The notes under the pieces: generated by a model
What the model was told of the DNA's origin: nothing
The model's input: only the letters and a program-made list of their open reading frames with translations
Databases searched by the model: none
Shown here: piece after piece, positions 44,788-56,677 of the stretch
Layout of the letters: every line of letters begins with the position of its first letter
Position numbering within the stretch: position 1 is the stretch's first letter
Made by a program: the position numbers and the translations under genes
Source of the DNA: Aspergillus flavus
Taxonomy: Eukaryota > Ascomycota > Eurotiomycetes > Eurotiales > Aspergillaceae
Length of the DNA stretch: 64,000 nt
Assembly (NCBI RefSeq): GCF_009017415.1
Contig: NC_092406.1
Location: forward strand, 5,394,001-5,458,000
Reading direction: 5' to 3'

Positions 44788-45939
44788 TTAGTATACCCAA
44801 GGGATCATATTCCACCTCTCCCGCACCGAGCTCTCGCCGAATTTCTGCATGTACCAGCGTTTGGTCTCGGACGCAGTGACGCCTAAATTGACCGTGACAA
44901 AGACGGCAGCGGACAAAACTGTCTTATTGATCATCTCTCCCCGGGGAGCGGCAAGCAGGGCCAATGATAGGTAGATCGCACATTCAGCCGTGTAGTGCGG
45001 ACATACGATGCTGCGGAACAAGGGGTGGGAGGGAAGGGTGTACTTCTTGAGAGAGAAAAGATAGTGGTGGGCGTCATGTTGTAGGCCAGATGCAAACAGA
45101 AAGATTGGCAAGCAGAGAAATGTACGAAGGCTTGGGGCGTTGTTCACGGTTACATCGTCGAGGCTCAATTTATGGGACAACAGCGTTTCTGTGAATTTCG
45201 AACCGATCGAAATTAGCGGGACAGCAATCGTGCTTGGCCACGGGAACTGCATACCTGTCCCCTCAATCCACAGGGCGATTGAGACTGCTAGATAGAAAGC
45301 AATGCCTGCTAGCCAGTGGACAAACCACATCTGGGAAGAAGAAGGCTTGGAAAAGGTGAAGCACTCATGTAACCGTCTTACACCTTGCGCGAGCATCAGT
45401 ACCCAGCACAACATAATCTGGTTGATCGACATCGTCCTCTGTAGGTGTTCCGAGTGAACCCTCGTCGCGATGGCTTGGAACGCTTGTCCATGGCACATAA
45501 GCTGAAGGGCCCAGAAAACCGAGGATAGCAGGGAGACGACGTAGAACTGTGTGAAATAGCTGTGTGGAACTTTCAAAGAGGCAAGATAGTCGAGAATGTG
45601 AGTTAAGGGGGAGCTGCTCGAAGGCTCAGACGGGGTAGTATCCGACTCGGCCGTCACGGTTGCACGAGCGCCATAAGGGACGAAGCGCGAACGAAGGGAA
45701 TCCAACAGGCTGACCGACAGGATCTGGGGAGTTTAGTTTTGAAGCCATTTTAGATAGAAAAAAATATTTGGTAGACTGATGCCGTATGATGCTCGGCGTT
45801 CTGCCACTACGTCATTGTCAACATGTTTTCATACCGTACACGATGCAAAGAGAAAGAAAGCTCGAAGGACATCCACCGCGTCCATGTGGGCAGTCGCCAG
45901 TGCCCAGTCGACGAGACTGGGAAGAAAGTCCATGGTCAT
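44788..45939 (-). CDS. DFG10: Polyprenol reductase, Dfg10/SRD5A3-like
   Basis: Exons 45939-45835 and 45723-44788 join in phase to 346 aa. The enzyme belongs to the steroid 5-alpha-reductase family and reduces polyprenol to dolichol in the ER for protein N-glycosylation. Several membrane helices are visible (for example FYVVSLLSSVFWALQLM). The C-terminal catalytic region carries GLQHDAHHYLFSLKK, CPHYTAECAIYLSLALLAAP and the family-typical end, TASETKRWYMQKFGE then RWNMIPWVY. The first exon supplies a short hydrophobic N-terminus (VDVLRAFFLFASCT). A second in-frame ATG lies 6 nt inside the first and could be the real start. The region about 140-165 is slightly shorter than in yeast Dfg10. Confidence 0.9.
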
Positions 45940-48131
45940 GAAAGTTCTTGTCCCCTACGTGGAGGGAACCCGCAGATGATGGGCGGAGGGAAATTGATTG
46001 AAGATCAAAAAAAAACTTGAAAAGACTAGTTCGACAGACAGCACACCACTCTGGGGTTTGTTTTGCTCATGGAATGGTTCCAGGACGCGATCTGGACTTT
46101 GCCCGCAGGTGAAACCTCGTATTCGCATTACTTACACTGACGATGGTCCCTGTTCTGTCACAACGATGAGACACGTTCGACTGCTGTTTGTGGAGAACAA
46201 AAACCACCGAGACTCCACAGGCCAAGGCAAGATGAGCAGTCATAAAATCATAAACAAACCCCCAAACCGAGTAATAATCGGCATCCTTTGGGTTCCACCG
46301 TGGTCTCGTGAGAAGCCAGTAGAAAATAACATGAACTAGCTCTAAATTTCGCCTCTTTGTTTGGTATTCATGGAGTAATATAATTATTAGTCAGTAAAGT
46401 TGTAGGTAAACAACACATTTCATTTTGAATAATTTAAACGAATGTTTTCTCATACCAACTGACCTCCTGCATTTGTCATTTCCCCTAACGTCTTCTCGAG
46501 ACGACAAGAAGAGAGAAAAAAGAAAGCAAAAAAAAAAAAAGAAAAGAAAAACAACGCAAGTATTCATGAGGGGACGGAGGAATGACTCTTCACAGATAAA
46601 ATACCGCCGCACATTACATTGGTACATTCCTCATTACCACCATTTCCCCCTTCTCCTTTAAGGCCGATCCATCGGCGGGTCCAATAACCCAAGTCGACGC
46701 CAACCAGAGAAGGCGGCGAAGTGGGGCGATAACCAGGCAGTTATGCGGCATGATTATTGGACGGAAATCAGCAGATCGCTGCGACTCAACGTGGGTCTGC
46801 CAAATTGAGAGAGAAGCCGTCTAGGCCGGAAACGGCAATGAGCGGGCGACGGTGTGCCCGGTCATTGGTTCTCTCTGGGCAAATTGACGCCTAGGTAGTC
46901 TGATAGCCTACGCAGCTTCCAGGGATTCCTCTCAAGAGTCCACTGCAAAGAGGGTGACTGGCGCACCACTTCTCGCCCTCCGTTCCAATGTGCAGGTTTC
47001 AGAGGCACCACCACCCTAAAAAAAGAGAAAATTAATTCATTCATACGCCACTTTTTGACCGCCCCCGCCCGCTTTTTGGGCCTTCGCACAGGATCTTGAG
47101 ACTCGGAAGGGCCTTTCATCTTGCCTCCCTGTACCTCCGTTGCGGCTGCATCTGTAAGTATTACGTATTATCGTGGTCGTTATGCATTCAAAGAGGGGGA
47201 AGTATGGGACTTATAGGATTGACCCCATTATTATCGGTATCATAGCCACAGATAAGAAAAGTAAGAAAAGAAGAAAAAAAAAAAAAAGAAAAGCCTTGGG
47301 TGATGTGATCAAGAAACGTACTTTTCTCGTCCTTAGTGGATAATGAAAGATGGGGTTTTTTGTTTCTCGTACCGTATCATACCATCACCCATGACTACTT
47401 GGTGGTAGACAACTACTCCTATAACTAGGTCTTTTCTGAGTTAGCGAAAAAGCATTGGTGCTTCTCTATCTTTGGTGGCCAAAACAAGAGAGGAGCCCCC
47501 CGGCTGGTAAGTTTCCTGGGGCAATTATTACCTACCATTACCACCAACCCGCTTATGGACGATAGACCAGTGCTGCGACTACTGCTTCTGCTCTACTACG
47601 TACTGCTAAATTACTACCACGAAATTTCCCTAAACCCCAAACGAGTGGTCGGCTGTTTCAACGCAACTCTTCGACTTTACTCTCTTCTCTTCTCTCTTTC
47701 TTCCTCTTTTCAATCCCCTCCCCCCAATCTTTTACCCTCCCACCTTGAACCTCAAAAATTATCTTCTTCTCTCTTTGTCGACTGTATTTCTTCCTTCTTT
47801 CCTATTTTATTTCTCCTTCCTCTTCAGTCACCTCTTTGTCCGTCACCCGCAACATTAACTCTCTTCCCGAGTAATTCTAAATCTACTCGTCTCTTACCCT
47901 CCTGCTGCTCCCCTCCTATTTCGACTCGTTACCTGCGCCTTCTTCACCACTCGCCGAGAATTATCGCTTCCGCTGTACCCAAAGGACTGACCCAAAAAAC
48001 CATTCATTGCCATCTAGCGTGGTCGAGCACCAGCTTCCGCGCATACTTGCTGGTGTCTGACCACGAGTCTTCCTTTCGCCACGGCCCCCGAAAATGACGA
48101 GCGGAACCCCCAGAAATCGAGTGCCACCGCT
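45940..48131. other. 2.2-kb divergent interval containing the long HOS4 leader
   Basis: Holds the DFG10 promoter and a long, strongly CT-rich region from about 47640 that looks like the HOS4 5' leader. A-runs lie near 46531-46542 and 47273-47287. Upstream ORFs 47555-48097 and 48094-48135 precede HOS4 and overlap by ATGA. No independent gene is supported. Confidence 0.5.
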
Positions 48132-48135
48132 ATGA
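48094..48135 (+). promoter_or_regulatory. Upstream ORF overlapping the HOS4 start codon by ATGA
   Basis: A 13-codon ORF starts at ATG 48094 and stops at TGA 48133-48135, sharing ATGA with the HOS4 ATG at 48132. Its own ATG overlaps the TGA of a 180-codon ORF (47555-48097) in the same ATGA arrangement. If transcribed, translation of HOS4 would depend on leaky scanning or reinitiation. Confidence 0.5.
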
Positions 48136-51100
48136 GTGATGTTGATGCTGTCTCCTCCCTGCCAGCTGCCCTAGATGCCGGACACAGTGCTCTTGCGGTC
48201 AAGGTGAACCACCGATCTCCTTCAGGTCCACGGTCCCCTAAGAGGTCTTCTCCATTCCCTGTCTACAGGAGAGAGGACGATCGCGCCAAAGAGGTTAACC
48301 CTGTTGCTGGGGCCGGCGAAGGGCCACCCAGCCCCAAGGCTGACTCGGAGGCAGAAACCATAATACAATCGGGCCGCGAGTCCCTGTCGCCGGAAAAGAG
48401 ACGGAAGTACATACAGCATGAACCGAAACGACGTGATGATGATGACCATGTTGATGCCGTGGAGAGTGATCTTCCTCCTAACGACCTGCAGGTGCGAAAG
48501 AGAAAGTTGACGGATAGCGATTCTTCCGATGGACGCGACCGTGTTCCACGTCTCCTGAGTCCGAAGAAAAGAATAGGATCTCCGCCGTCAATTGTGAAAG
48601 TAGAGAAGCCTGAGGATGTGCAGTCTCTTTCGAGTAGACCAGAACTTTCGACTACCTCCGTACCCAGAACCTCGAGAAAGCGCAGCTTCAGCGAGACTAT
48701 CGATGGTGAGGGGGACGCGGGCCGTCCTGCTCGCCTGAGAGATCCCGCAGTATCTCGTGAACGGGAGCGAAAAGATTTAAGCAGTGTAACGTTTCCCCGG
48801 CCGGTATCGACTGACCGGTCAGCCTCGCCAGTCCGATCTGTGCACAAGCGAACCGCTTCTGGTCCCCAGCTTGGTGATATGCAACGCAAGAAGAAGGCAC
48901 CGACGCCACTTGTTACCGGATATGCTCGACAAAGCTCGGAAGACCGACAGTCTGTATCATCATCCACAAGTGGATCTCCGCTACCTAGTGCGCATCTTCG
49001 AAAACTTGGATCGGTTGATGGTGCCTCAGCTTCTCCTGCCAGGCCAACGGGTCACAAGAAACAGCGGGATCAGAATGGTCGTACACGCCTTGCACGTGCT
49101 TGTGCAGCACAAGAATTGGAGACAGCCATGGCAAGGCACGCGGAACGCCCAGAGGACTTAAATGTTGCCGACAATGCTGGTAATACCCCTCTGCAGATTG
49201 CGTCTTTGGAAGGATGTGCACCCATTGTGAAGTTTCTCTTGGATTCTGGTTGTGAGATCGATACCAAGAACATTGACAAGGATACACCGTTGATTGATGC
49301 GGTTGAAAATGGGCACTTGGATGTTGTAAAGCTTTTGTTGGCAGCCGGCGCCAATCCCCGTCTTGTTAATGCTGAAGGTGATGAGCCATATGATTTGGTT
49401 CCATCTGACAGTGAAGATTACGAGGAAATTCGTCGGGTGCTTGCACAGGCTAAAGCCAACCCAAGACCTAGTCGTCGTTCTGAGGAGAGAGCTGGATCTG
49501 AAAACAAAGAGACATCGTCCCGACGAGTTTCTGCTGAAAGTGCACGCGAATCGCCACCTGTTAATAGACAACGTAGCCCGCCATTCGCTACGACGAAACG
49601 CAAAACTGTCCGAAGCGAGGCCACACGGAATGACCTCTTGTGGACCACAGCTACTCCAGAGAACTTACAAGCTTTCGCTGCCAAAGGAGATATCGTGGGG
49701 GTTGCCAACATCCTCAATGTGGGGCAAAAGGCTGATCCTGAGTCTATGATTGCAGCTGCTAAAGGTGGTCACGACGAGGTGATCTCGCTTCTGCTCGGTA
49801 TGGGTGACGCGGATCCCGATCCCGATCCGGTGCAGGGCGGCTCCCAAAAGCCTGGTTACAACACTCCTATGCTTGCTGCGATTGGAAGAGGCAACCTTGC
49901 TGTTATCAGGATTCTGCTCAACCAGCCGGAGTTTAACCCCACCCGTCGCCTTTATAGGGATCGGACTTACTTCGAGCTTTCTAGGGAACGTCGAGCTGAA
50001 AACTGGGAGGACGAGTACGACCTCCTCCGAGATGCATATGACAATCATGTCAGAACCAAAAAGTCACGCAAGCAAGACCTTCACTCGCCACGTAGAGCAC
50101 GTGATAAAGACAAGGAGAACAAGCGCCCTGGACGCAGAGATTCGCCTTCACCTGGAGGCCGACCCAGAAAAACCAATGGAAGCCCGGGCTATAGGGATCC
50201 TGCCTCCAAGGATACAGCCTTGACAAAAGAGAAAAGGCGTGACAACGTAGCTCATTTGAAGGAGAAGTCTAATCCAGCCCGTCCGAAACCGGCTCATCCT
50301 ACTGGTACCGACCCCGATAGCGCTCGTCCGGATCCCAGACCGAAGCAGCTGCTTCCACCAAGAGAGGGTGAGTCTAGTCGTGGCGAGGAAGCCCCTAAGA
50401 GACGACGCTTGATCGCTGGACGACCTCCCCAAGATCGAAGGAGGCCTAGCCTACCCTCGTCCGATCCTTTGTCGAGCCGGGACGAAAGCTCAAAAGCGCG
50501 TATTGATCACCTTGAACCCTCAAAGTCCGGACCACCACCCCTTAAACGTGGGCGTAGCAGCGCTAGCCCGGAGCGAGGTCGTGCCTTGGAACCCGAGCGG
50601 CATTCTCGTGATACTGTTCAGAAGAAAAGACGTGTCTTGTCCGAAGACGGGACCCCGAACATCACGAATGGAGGCCTCAAAAAGGATCACACAACAGGGG
50701 ATGCCAAGCCCCGCCGGAAGGATGATGAAGATCACCATGCAGAGTCCAGACCAGATCCATTACGTCAAACGGACAACCCATCCCATAAGGCACCTGAACG
50801 GAAGCCGGTTAAGGAGGAACAGGAGAGACATGATATCAACGGCCTCAACGATATTCCTATGGACGACTATACCGAACGAGCTGAGGCAGAGGCAGAGGCT
50901 CGTCGACAGAAGGAAGCGCGAAAGGCTAGACAAGAACGCCTGGCAGAGGAAGCTCGTCTCGCTGCCGAAGCCGAAAAAGCTCGGTTGGACAAAGAAGAGG
51001 AGGAACGTGCTGCTCATGCGGCTCGCCTTGCTCAGGAAAAGGAAAAGGCTGCGGAGGAAGAGCGCAAACGCAAAGAGGCCGAGCAGCGACGCATCAAACA

Positions 51101-51889
51101 AGCGGAGGATGAGCGCCAGAAGCGACTAGAGCAAGAAAGGCTACGCCTTGCTAAAGTACGCAGGGAGCAGGAAGAGCTAGAACAGCGACGACGAGATGCT
51201 TTGCCAAGTCGACTTCGCATTGCAGCTAACCTGGTGGGGTCCAATGACCCACAGGCGAAAAGTCACCTCTGGTTGAAGAAGTTCATGCCTGTCGTCACCG
51301 CAGAGACTCGGCAGCTCGACCCTTCCTGTGCCCCAGACGTTGCCGTAGAGAAATGGGTGCCTAATTACCTAGTTGCCCCGTTACTAGCGACAAATGACCT
51401 TCAGCTCGCACAGTATTCCAGCTGGGAAAAGCGTGATGCAACGCCGACCCAGCGGATGAATCTCTGGCGCGTTACACGCCGGATGCTTGTTCAGGCAGAT
51501 GACGCGGATTTCATGAACTCGTCCTTTGGACAAGTCATGCAGAAGGATAGCGAAGCGCGACCAAAATACTTCGATATGGAACATGTGTTTTGGGTTAAGG
51601 TACGTTGATCTCCGTTGCTTGGTTGCAACGCCAGGTGTGGTTGCTGACTTGCATACAGCTTTCCGACTTTATGGACCTTGTCCCCCACATCCCTCATCTC
51701 CATGGACTCGACCTCCAGTTTCTGAAGATGCATATAGACCAGGAACCTACGGCGCCGCTAGCGTTCAGCTTTCCACAAGCCAATGGGCATATTTCTGGGC
51801 CTTCCCATGTTGAGGATACAGCTGGGCTTCCCAATGGAGTGCAAGGCCTAACCAATGGCTATGGTCACCGACCAAGTACATACGTCTAA
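48132..51889 (+). CDS. HOS4: Hos4-like ankyrin-repeat subunit of the Set3 histone deacetylase complex
   Basis: Exons 48132-51599 and 51659-51889 join in phase to 1232 aa. Residues 1 to about 305 are disordered, basic and Ser-rich. Ankyrin repeats follow at about 309-425 (NGRTRLARACAAQELETAMA, then GNTPLQIASLEGCAPIVKFL and DTPLIDAVENGHLDVVKLLL) with a second, weaker block at about 499-605 (SMIAAAKGGHDEVISLLLGM; TPMLAAIGRGNLAVIRILLN). After a charged linker comes a long Glu/Arg/Lys coiled coil (about 915-1020), then a conserved globular end (SRLRIAANLVGSNDPQAKSH). This architecture matches Hos4 of Set3C, a meiosis and environmental-response repressor complex. The second exon adds 76 residues. 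The start is supported by the uORF arrangement just before it. Confidence 0.85.
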
Positions 51890-52328
51890 TGTCTTTTTCT
51901 TTTCTTTCAGTGTTCTAAGAGTATTTGTCCGGCGATTTATGAGGACAGCCTGTACAGGTGGAAGGTTTCCTTGATGTATGACTATGATACCTAGTTGATG
52001 TGTGATGTCTGTCGATAGGACTTTGGATAGACAATGGAATGACCAGCGGTCATCAATTCTCACGCTGTAACAAATAATATGGAGTGCAGATGCAAATACC
52101 CCTCATTGTAGCGCCGAACCTAACACGTCACGTGGATGGGCGGGTAGCTCTCATGTGACTTCTTATCGATAAACACAAGATTACATAATACGACGGTAGG
52201 GCACACGGTCCCAATTTAGGCGAGAAACCTCATCGCCGTTTCCACACTCCCTCTAGTATACTCCATCACCACACCTATCTATCTCACTCTTTGAGGATAA
52301 TCCGACAAGGAGAACACCATCAGACAAA
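51890..52328. other. Promoter region of the eS12 gene
   Basis: 439 bp between HOS4 stop and the eS12 ATG. An ACGTCACGTG-like motif near 52126-52135 (E-box type) lies about 195 bp upstream of the ATG. No ORF. Confidence 0.45.
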
Positions 52329-53090
52329 ATGGTATGTGATCCCCTTCCACTCGATCATCACCCTACACCACACACCCGCAATACAATGCATCGCTACGTT
52401 AAAGAAAACGAATAAGAAAAAAAAAGATGGAGAACGAGGGAGCGAGCTACGACAGACGGCGACCTAGCAACCCACCACTACCACGCATTTCATATACAAA
52501 ATTACCTTGAAAAAGGCACTTCCAAAACTAACATATCTTTCAATGAATTAGTCGGACGGAGAAGAGACTGTTTCCAACCCCGTTGTTGCCGCCGATGAGG
52601 TCGAGGTCAGCGCCGACGCCGGCGCCGGTGGCCAGATGTCGGTCCTCGACGCCCTCAAGGGTGTCCTCCGCATCTCCCTGATCCACGACGGTCTTGCCCG
52701 TGGTCTCCGTGAGGCCGCCAAGGCTCTTGACCGCCGCCAGGCTCACATGTGTGTCCTCAACGAGGGCTGTGAGGAGGAAGCCTACAAGAAGCTTGTCATT
52801 GCCCTGTGCTCCGAGCACAAGATCCCTCTCATCAAGGTTCCCGATGGAAAGATGCTTGGTGAATGGGTCGGTCTTTGTATGTTTTCTCCCCCAGAGCGAA
52901 CCACGCTTGGTCGAAAATATGTGAGAGTTGGGGATTGTGTGGCTAACAATGATTGTGATCTTTAGGCCAGCTTGACCGTGAGGGTAACGCTCGCAAGGTT
53001 GTCAACTGCTCTTGCGTCGTTGTCAAGGACTGGGGTGAGGAGTCCCAGGAGCGCTCTGTCCTCCTCAACTACTTCCAGACTGAGCAGTAA
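52329..53090 (+). CDS. RPS12: 40S ribosomal protein eS12
   Basis: The first coding exon is only the start codon, 52329-52331, followed by GTATGT; exons 2 and 3 are 52552-52876 and 52966-53090. Together they give 150 aa. Landmarks are the acidic N-terminus [12 protein letters not shown], then [49 protein letters not shown] and [13 protein letters not shown] near the end, all of the eS12 (L7Ae/Gadd45) fold. eS12 sits on the small-subunit beak. The first intron is 220 bp. Strong codon bias fits high expression. The ATG-only exon is common in ribosomal protein genes of this group. Confidence 0.97.
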
Positions 53091-53536
53091 ATTCGCTCTT
53101 TGGAGGTAGGGTAGGGATTGTGGGGTCATGATAGGCTAATTCGGGTTCGATTGATGGAATGGTTGTGTTTGTGGGTTTCTTTTTTCTGTTTTCGGGAGAG
53201 GTCTTCCCTATGTCTCATCACTGTTCTGTTGATTGGGGTTGAGTTGCCTGTCTTTGGACCATGATCTCTATTTTTTTTTTTTATCCTAGTATAGGCCAAT
53301 GGCATGTACGATTGAAGGAATATCTTTCCCGTGGTATGTACATTGTAGATTGGTATGTAGGATTGTCTGTTCTATAAGGTACAGATGAGTATTTGTGGAG
53401 CTGTGCAAAGTGATGTACGAGTGTGTAAGTGACACGAAATAATTACTGAAACTGCCACGCGGAAAGAGACGACACGCTATGCGAATTGCTGGAAGAGGCC
53501 GACCTTACGCCAAATCGGTAGGAAGTAATGTAAATG
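53091..53536. other. Convergent 3' intergenic region
   Basis: 446 bp between the stops of the eS12 gene and GID4. Contains a T-run of about 15 at 53269-53281 on. No ORF. Confidence 0.5.
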
Positions 53537-55598
53537 TTAGCGGAAACTATAGGATGGCCGGACCATCCTTTTACTCTCCGGTTTTAGTGATAGTTGTTGG
53601 TAGGGTGAACTTCCCGGATCATAGTATAGTCCCTCAATATGGCCGCTTTCGCGATGCAGGGAGATGTAATAAAACCCAGAGATCGTGAGTCCCTGTCGTG
53701 AGTCGGTGGGTGTAATGAAACAACGTTCTGTGTTTGGGTTAGCAATGCTGGGGGCCCAGACGGAAGCTAGAGTAGAAGCTTGCCTTTCCATCTCATCAAA
53801 ATCCAACCCTTGGACAGTTCCTCTGTTATCCATTTCCGACTTACAAGGCTCCGCGTCATCGCATCATCCGACAAGTTTTTGAACGGTTGTAGTTCACGCC
53901 AGTATGTACAGTCGATCTCGGCATCGGCTTTGAAATTCTTGGTTTCGAGTGTATGGGTGTTAAAGTCGATGATCTCTCCTTCTAGAAATGTAACTATATG
54001 AGCATCGTGGGATGGTGATGTTTTGTCGGGAATGTTGTATGCCTCCATGGTCCCTGAGAGGGTCATCTCCTCCGGATTGATGTTATGAATGGTGACTTTG
54101 ACGGGCCAGTTCTCGTCTCTACCAGTACCGAGGTTATAAATATTGTTGGCCATGTACCGTCGACCGCTGGTTGTTTGTACGGGGATCCGACTGCCGCTCT
54201 GTTCACTTCCGTTGACAATCAGGGGGTCGTGTGATGATGGTGGACTCGATACTCGCGGGGCAGAGAAAGAATTGGCACTGCTGGCAGCCCTTTGAGAACC
54301 CGAGAAAACCATCCCAGGCTGGAGCCAGGAACATGTTGGCGGTGGCGCAATGGAAGCTGTATCTAGAATAAAATCATCCTCATCCCAAGGCAAGAAATCC
54401 AACCGAACGAACCCCCCAGCGGCCGCCGAAGTCAGACTTTCTTCGAAGGAACTTGAATATCGTAGACGGTCGAGGTATTTGATGGTCTCCTTTAACCGTG
54501 GACTAGGAGGGTTATCCAGATGCAGTTGTCGATGGGCATTTATCCGGGCGCGGAGCTCATTGTGTGTAAGGAGTCGGTGCGGTTCACCACGGTTACTAGG
54601 AAGGAATCTGTATGCCCGCGACGTAGCGGCAGTGCCCGATCGTTCTCTGCTCTCTTCCAAGTCCTGACTTGCTCTTTCACGATCCAATAGATAGTTATGC
54701 AATGTCCGTGTCCGGGAAAACCGCGGTTGGCGTCGCACAGATTGTAACAGTGCCTCTGTTGTCGACAACGGAGAATGATCGCTCAAACGTTGGGTGTTGC
54801 TTTCCGGAGGTGCTTCTAAGAAGGTGTGTGGATCTTGAGCGACGGGGTCGCGGCGCATAGGACGTCTAGGCGCGTTGCGATCAGACAACCGTCCAAACCA
54901 GGAGGAAATAGTGTTGCCATCCTGAAGTGGTCCATAGGTCATATCGTGATCCTCCTCAACGTCGTCATCGGAGGCAGGCGCCCATCCATAAAGTGAACGA
55001 GGGTTGGAGATGCGACCTTCATAATTAGGCATACTGTTGCTATTGTTATTGCTGTTGGAGGAATCGTGTTCACGGCGCACGATGGGGATGCGACGGTTGA
55101 TTTCGACTGACATGCGCAAAGCCGCAGGATCATCCACATCCATGGGATCGAGCTCTGGCAAGGTCTGTTGTCGACGACGGCGTTGACGACTCAGGGAAGA
55201 GGAGGAATCGGGTGGAGAGCGCACTCGAGATCGCAGAAAGCTCACGTTATCGTCATGAGCATCGTCGGATACGGAAGCTGGAAGAGATGGAAGGGGAGTG
55301 GAGATGACGCTGAGTTGTTGAAGCGAGGAAGCGGAAGGAGAGTGAGGGGTATTCTGCTGCGAAGATATGAGATATTGGACGGAGAGATGATATGGTAGTA
55401 TCGGTTTCAAATGGAGCACATGTAATCACGTTATCGGGAACCAGATATCCATCATTCCATCTCCGGCGTTATCTCTCGGTGTCCTCCCACGGTTGGAAAG
55501 GGGATAGATGTATGTATAGTTCCCGACCCCGTCGCAGCACAGAACCGAAAGTAAGAAAACAAAGAGAGACCTACCGAAGGCGAGTTGGCCGGCGGCAT
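53537..55598 (-). CDS. GID4: Gid4/Vid24-type substrate receptor of the GID/CTLH ubiquitin ligase
   Basis: Exons 55598-55575, 55356-53784 and 53727-53537 join in phase to 595 aa. The C-terminal Vid24 domain (about 390-575) is clear: NWPVKVTIHNINPEEMTLSG, then TFLEGEIIDFNTHTLETKNF, SRKWITEELSKGWILMRWKE and, after the last intron, ISGFYYISLHRESGHIEGLY. Gid4 recognises Pro/N-degrons of gluconeogenic enzymes. The last intron (53783-53728, 56 bp) begins GC, not GT, with consensus AG/GCAAGC; without it the domain is cut after RWKG. The N-terminal half is disordered. The start is less certain: MPPANSPS joined over a 218-bp intron is the only phase-consistent choice I found. Confidence 0.85.
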
Positions 55599-56677
55599 GT
55601 CTGTCCAAAGGCGAAGGCGGTTGAGTGGCGGGCGCAGTCCGCCGACGGATCAACCACGATAGTGTCGAAGATCTGCAGATGGAGGGAAAGGGGCAAACAT
55701 GCGATCAAAGATTGCAGTGAGTGGCAGATACTACTACCTCTCCTCAGGGTGACTGGGATAGTAGGAAACCATTTAGGTTGGGGGTGAAGAAAAGATGAAG
55801 AATGTAACAAGAGTGAAGAAGATTGAATGATTCGAGTTAAGTTGGGAGTTTTCGAAAATCACCCGAAAAACCGGAGAAGTCCATTGGATTGCCTAATTGG
55901 GGGAGTATCAGGGAACGTGATTCAATCCTAGCCCTATTCATTCCATGTCAAATCGTATGCTAGAAGAGGCATCACATTCCCTTTCCCCATCTCACTACTG
56001 GGTACTATTTGCCTTTTATTCTGTTCCCCGACAATTATTTATTGCTCGCTTGGACATGCAGCGGGAAACTTCTCGAATTCTAGAATCCTTCTTCAGAAGT
56101 GTATGTACAACCAGGTCCTATGTCGACTCGTCGATTCTACTGGAGAAATTCCCCACTACGCCTTCTCCAGGTATAAAGGCTACGCATCGCACACATTCTA
56201 TGATCTCTTACAAGTTGAACTTGTCGGTCTTTTCGAGAATGTTGACAGAAGGAGTTTTGGGACTTTACCCCTTGCATACCATGCTCAACTACACTTTCAT
56301 ATCCTGAGTTAGAATTAGAACCTCTTGAGCTCCTAGCTTTTTGAGTCACCCTACGAAGTGTTGAACGTCATCTCCCTGACACCTTCATAGTCCACCTATG
56401 TTCCATCATTCGGTAAGTCGGGTTAGACGATGCGGAGAATCTCCGAGACGTTATTATAGTCGCCCTCGCGTGGCATAGCTTCGAATGAGCCCATGAATAA
56501 TGTCATTTGTTATACCCTTCCTCCCCTTTTCTGTTCAGATTTTCTTTCTTTTTTCTTCTCTTTCTCTTCCTCAAAGTAAAATACAAAATCCGAAGTTTGA
56601 GCCTTTCGTTCAGTCCTGTAGTGCTGTTCAACGATTAATTTCCCCACGTTATCTTCTCCAACTTCCCCGCAATCACC
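55599..56677. other. Divergent promoter region between GID4 and the sugar-acid dehydratase
   Basis: 1.08 kb with two promoters. Overlapping short ORFs (55945-56312) have no recognisable content. The stretch before 56678 is CT-rich. Confidence 0.5.

Noticed and set aside
48263..48967. 234-codon minus ORF over the HOS4 N-terminus
   Set aside because: Antisense shadow of Ser/Arg-rich coding sequence; no domain.
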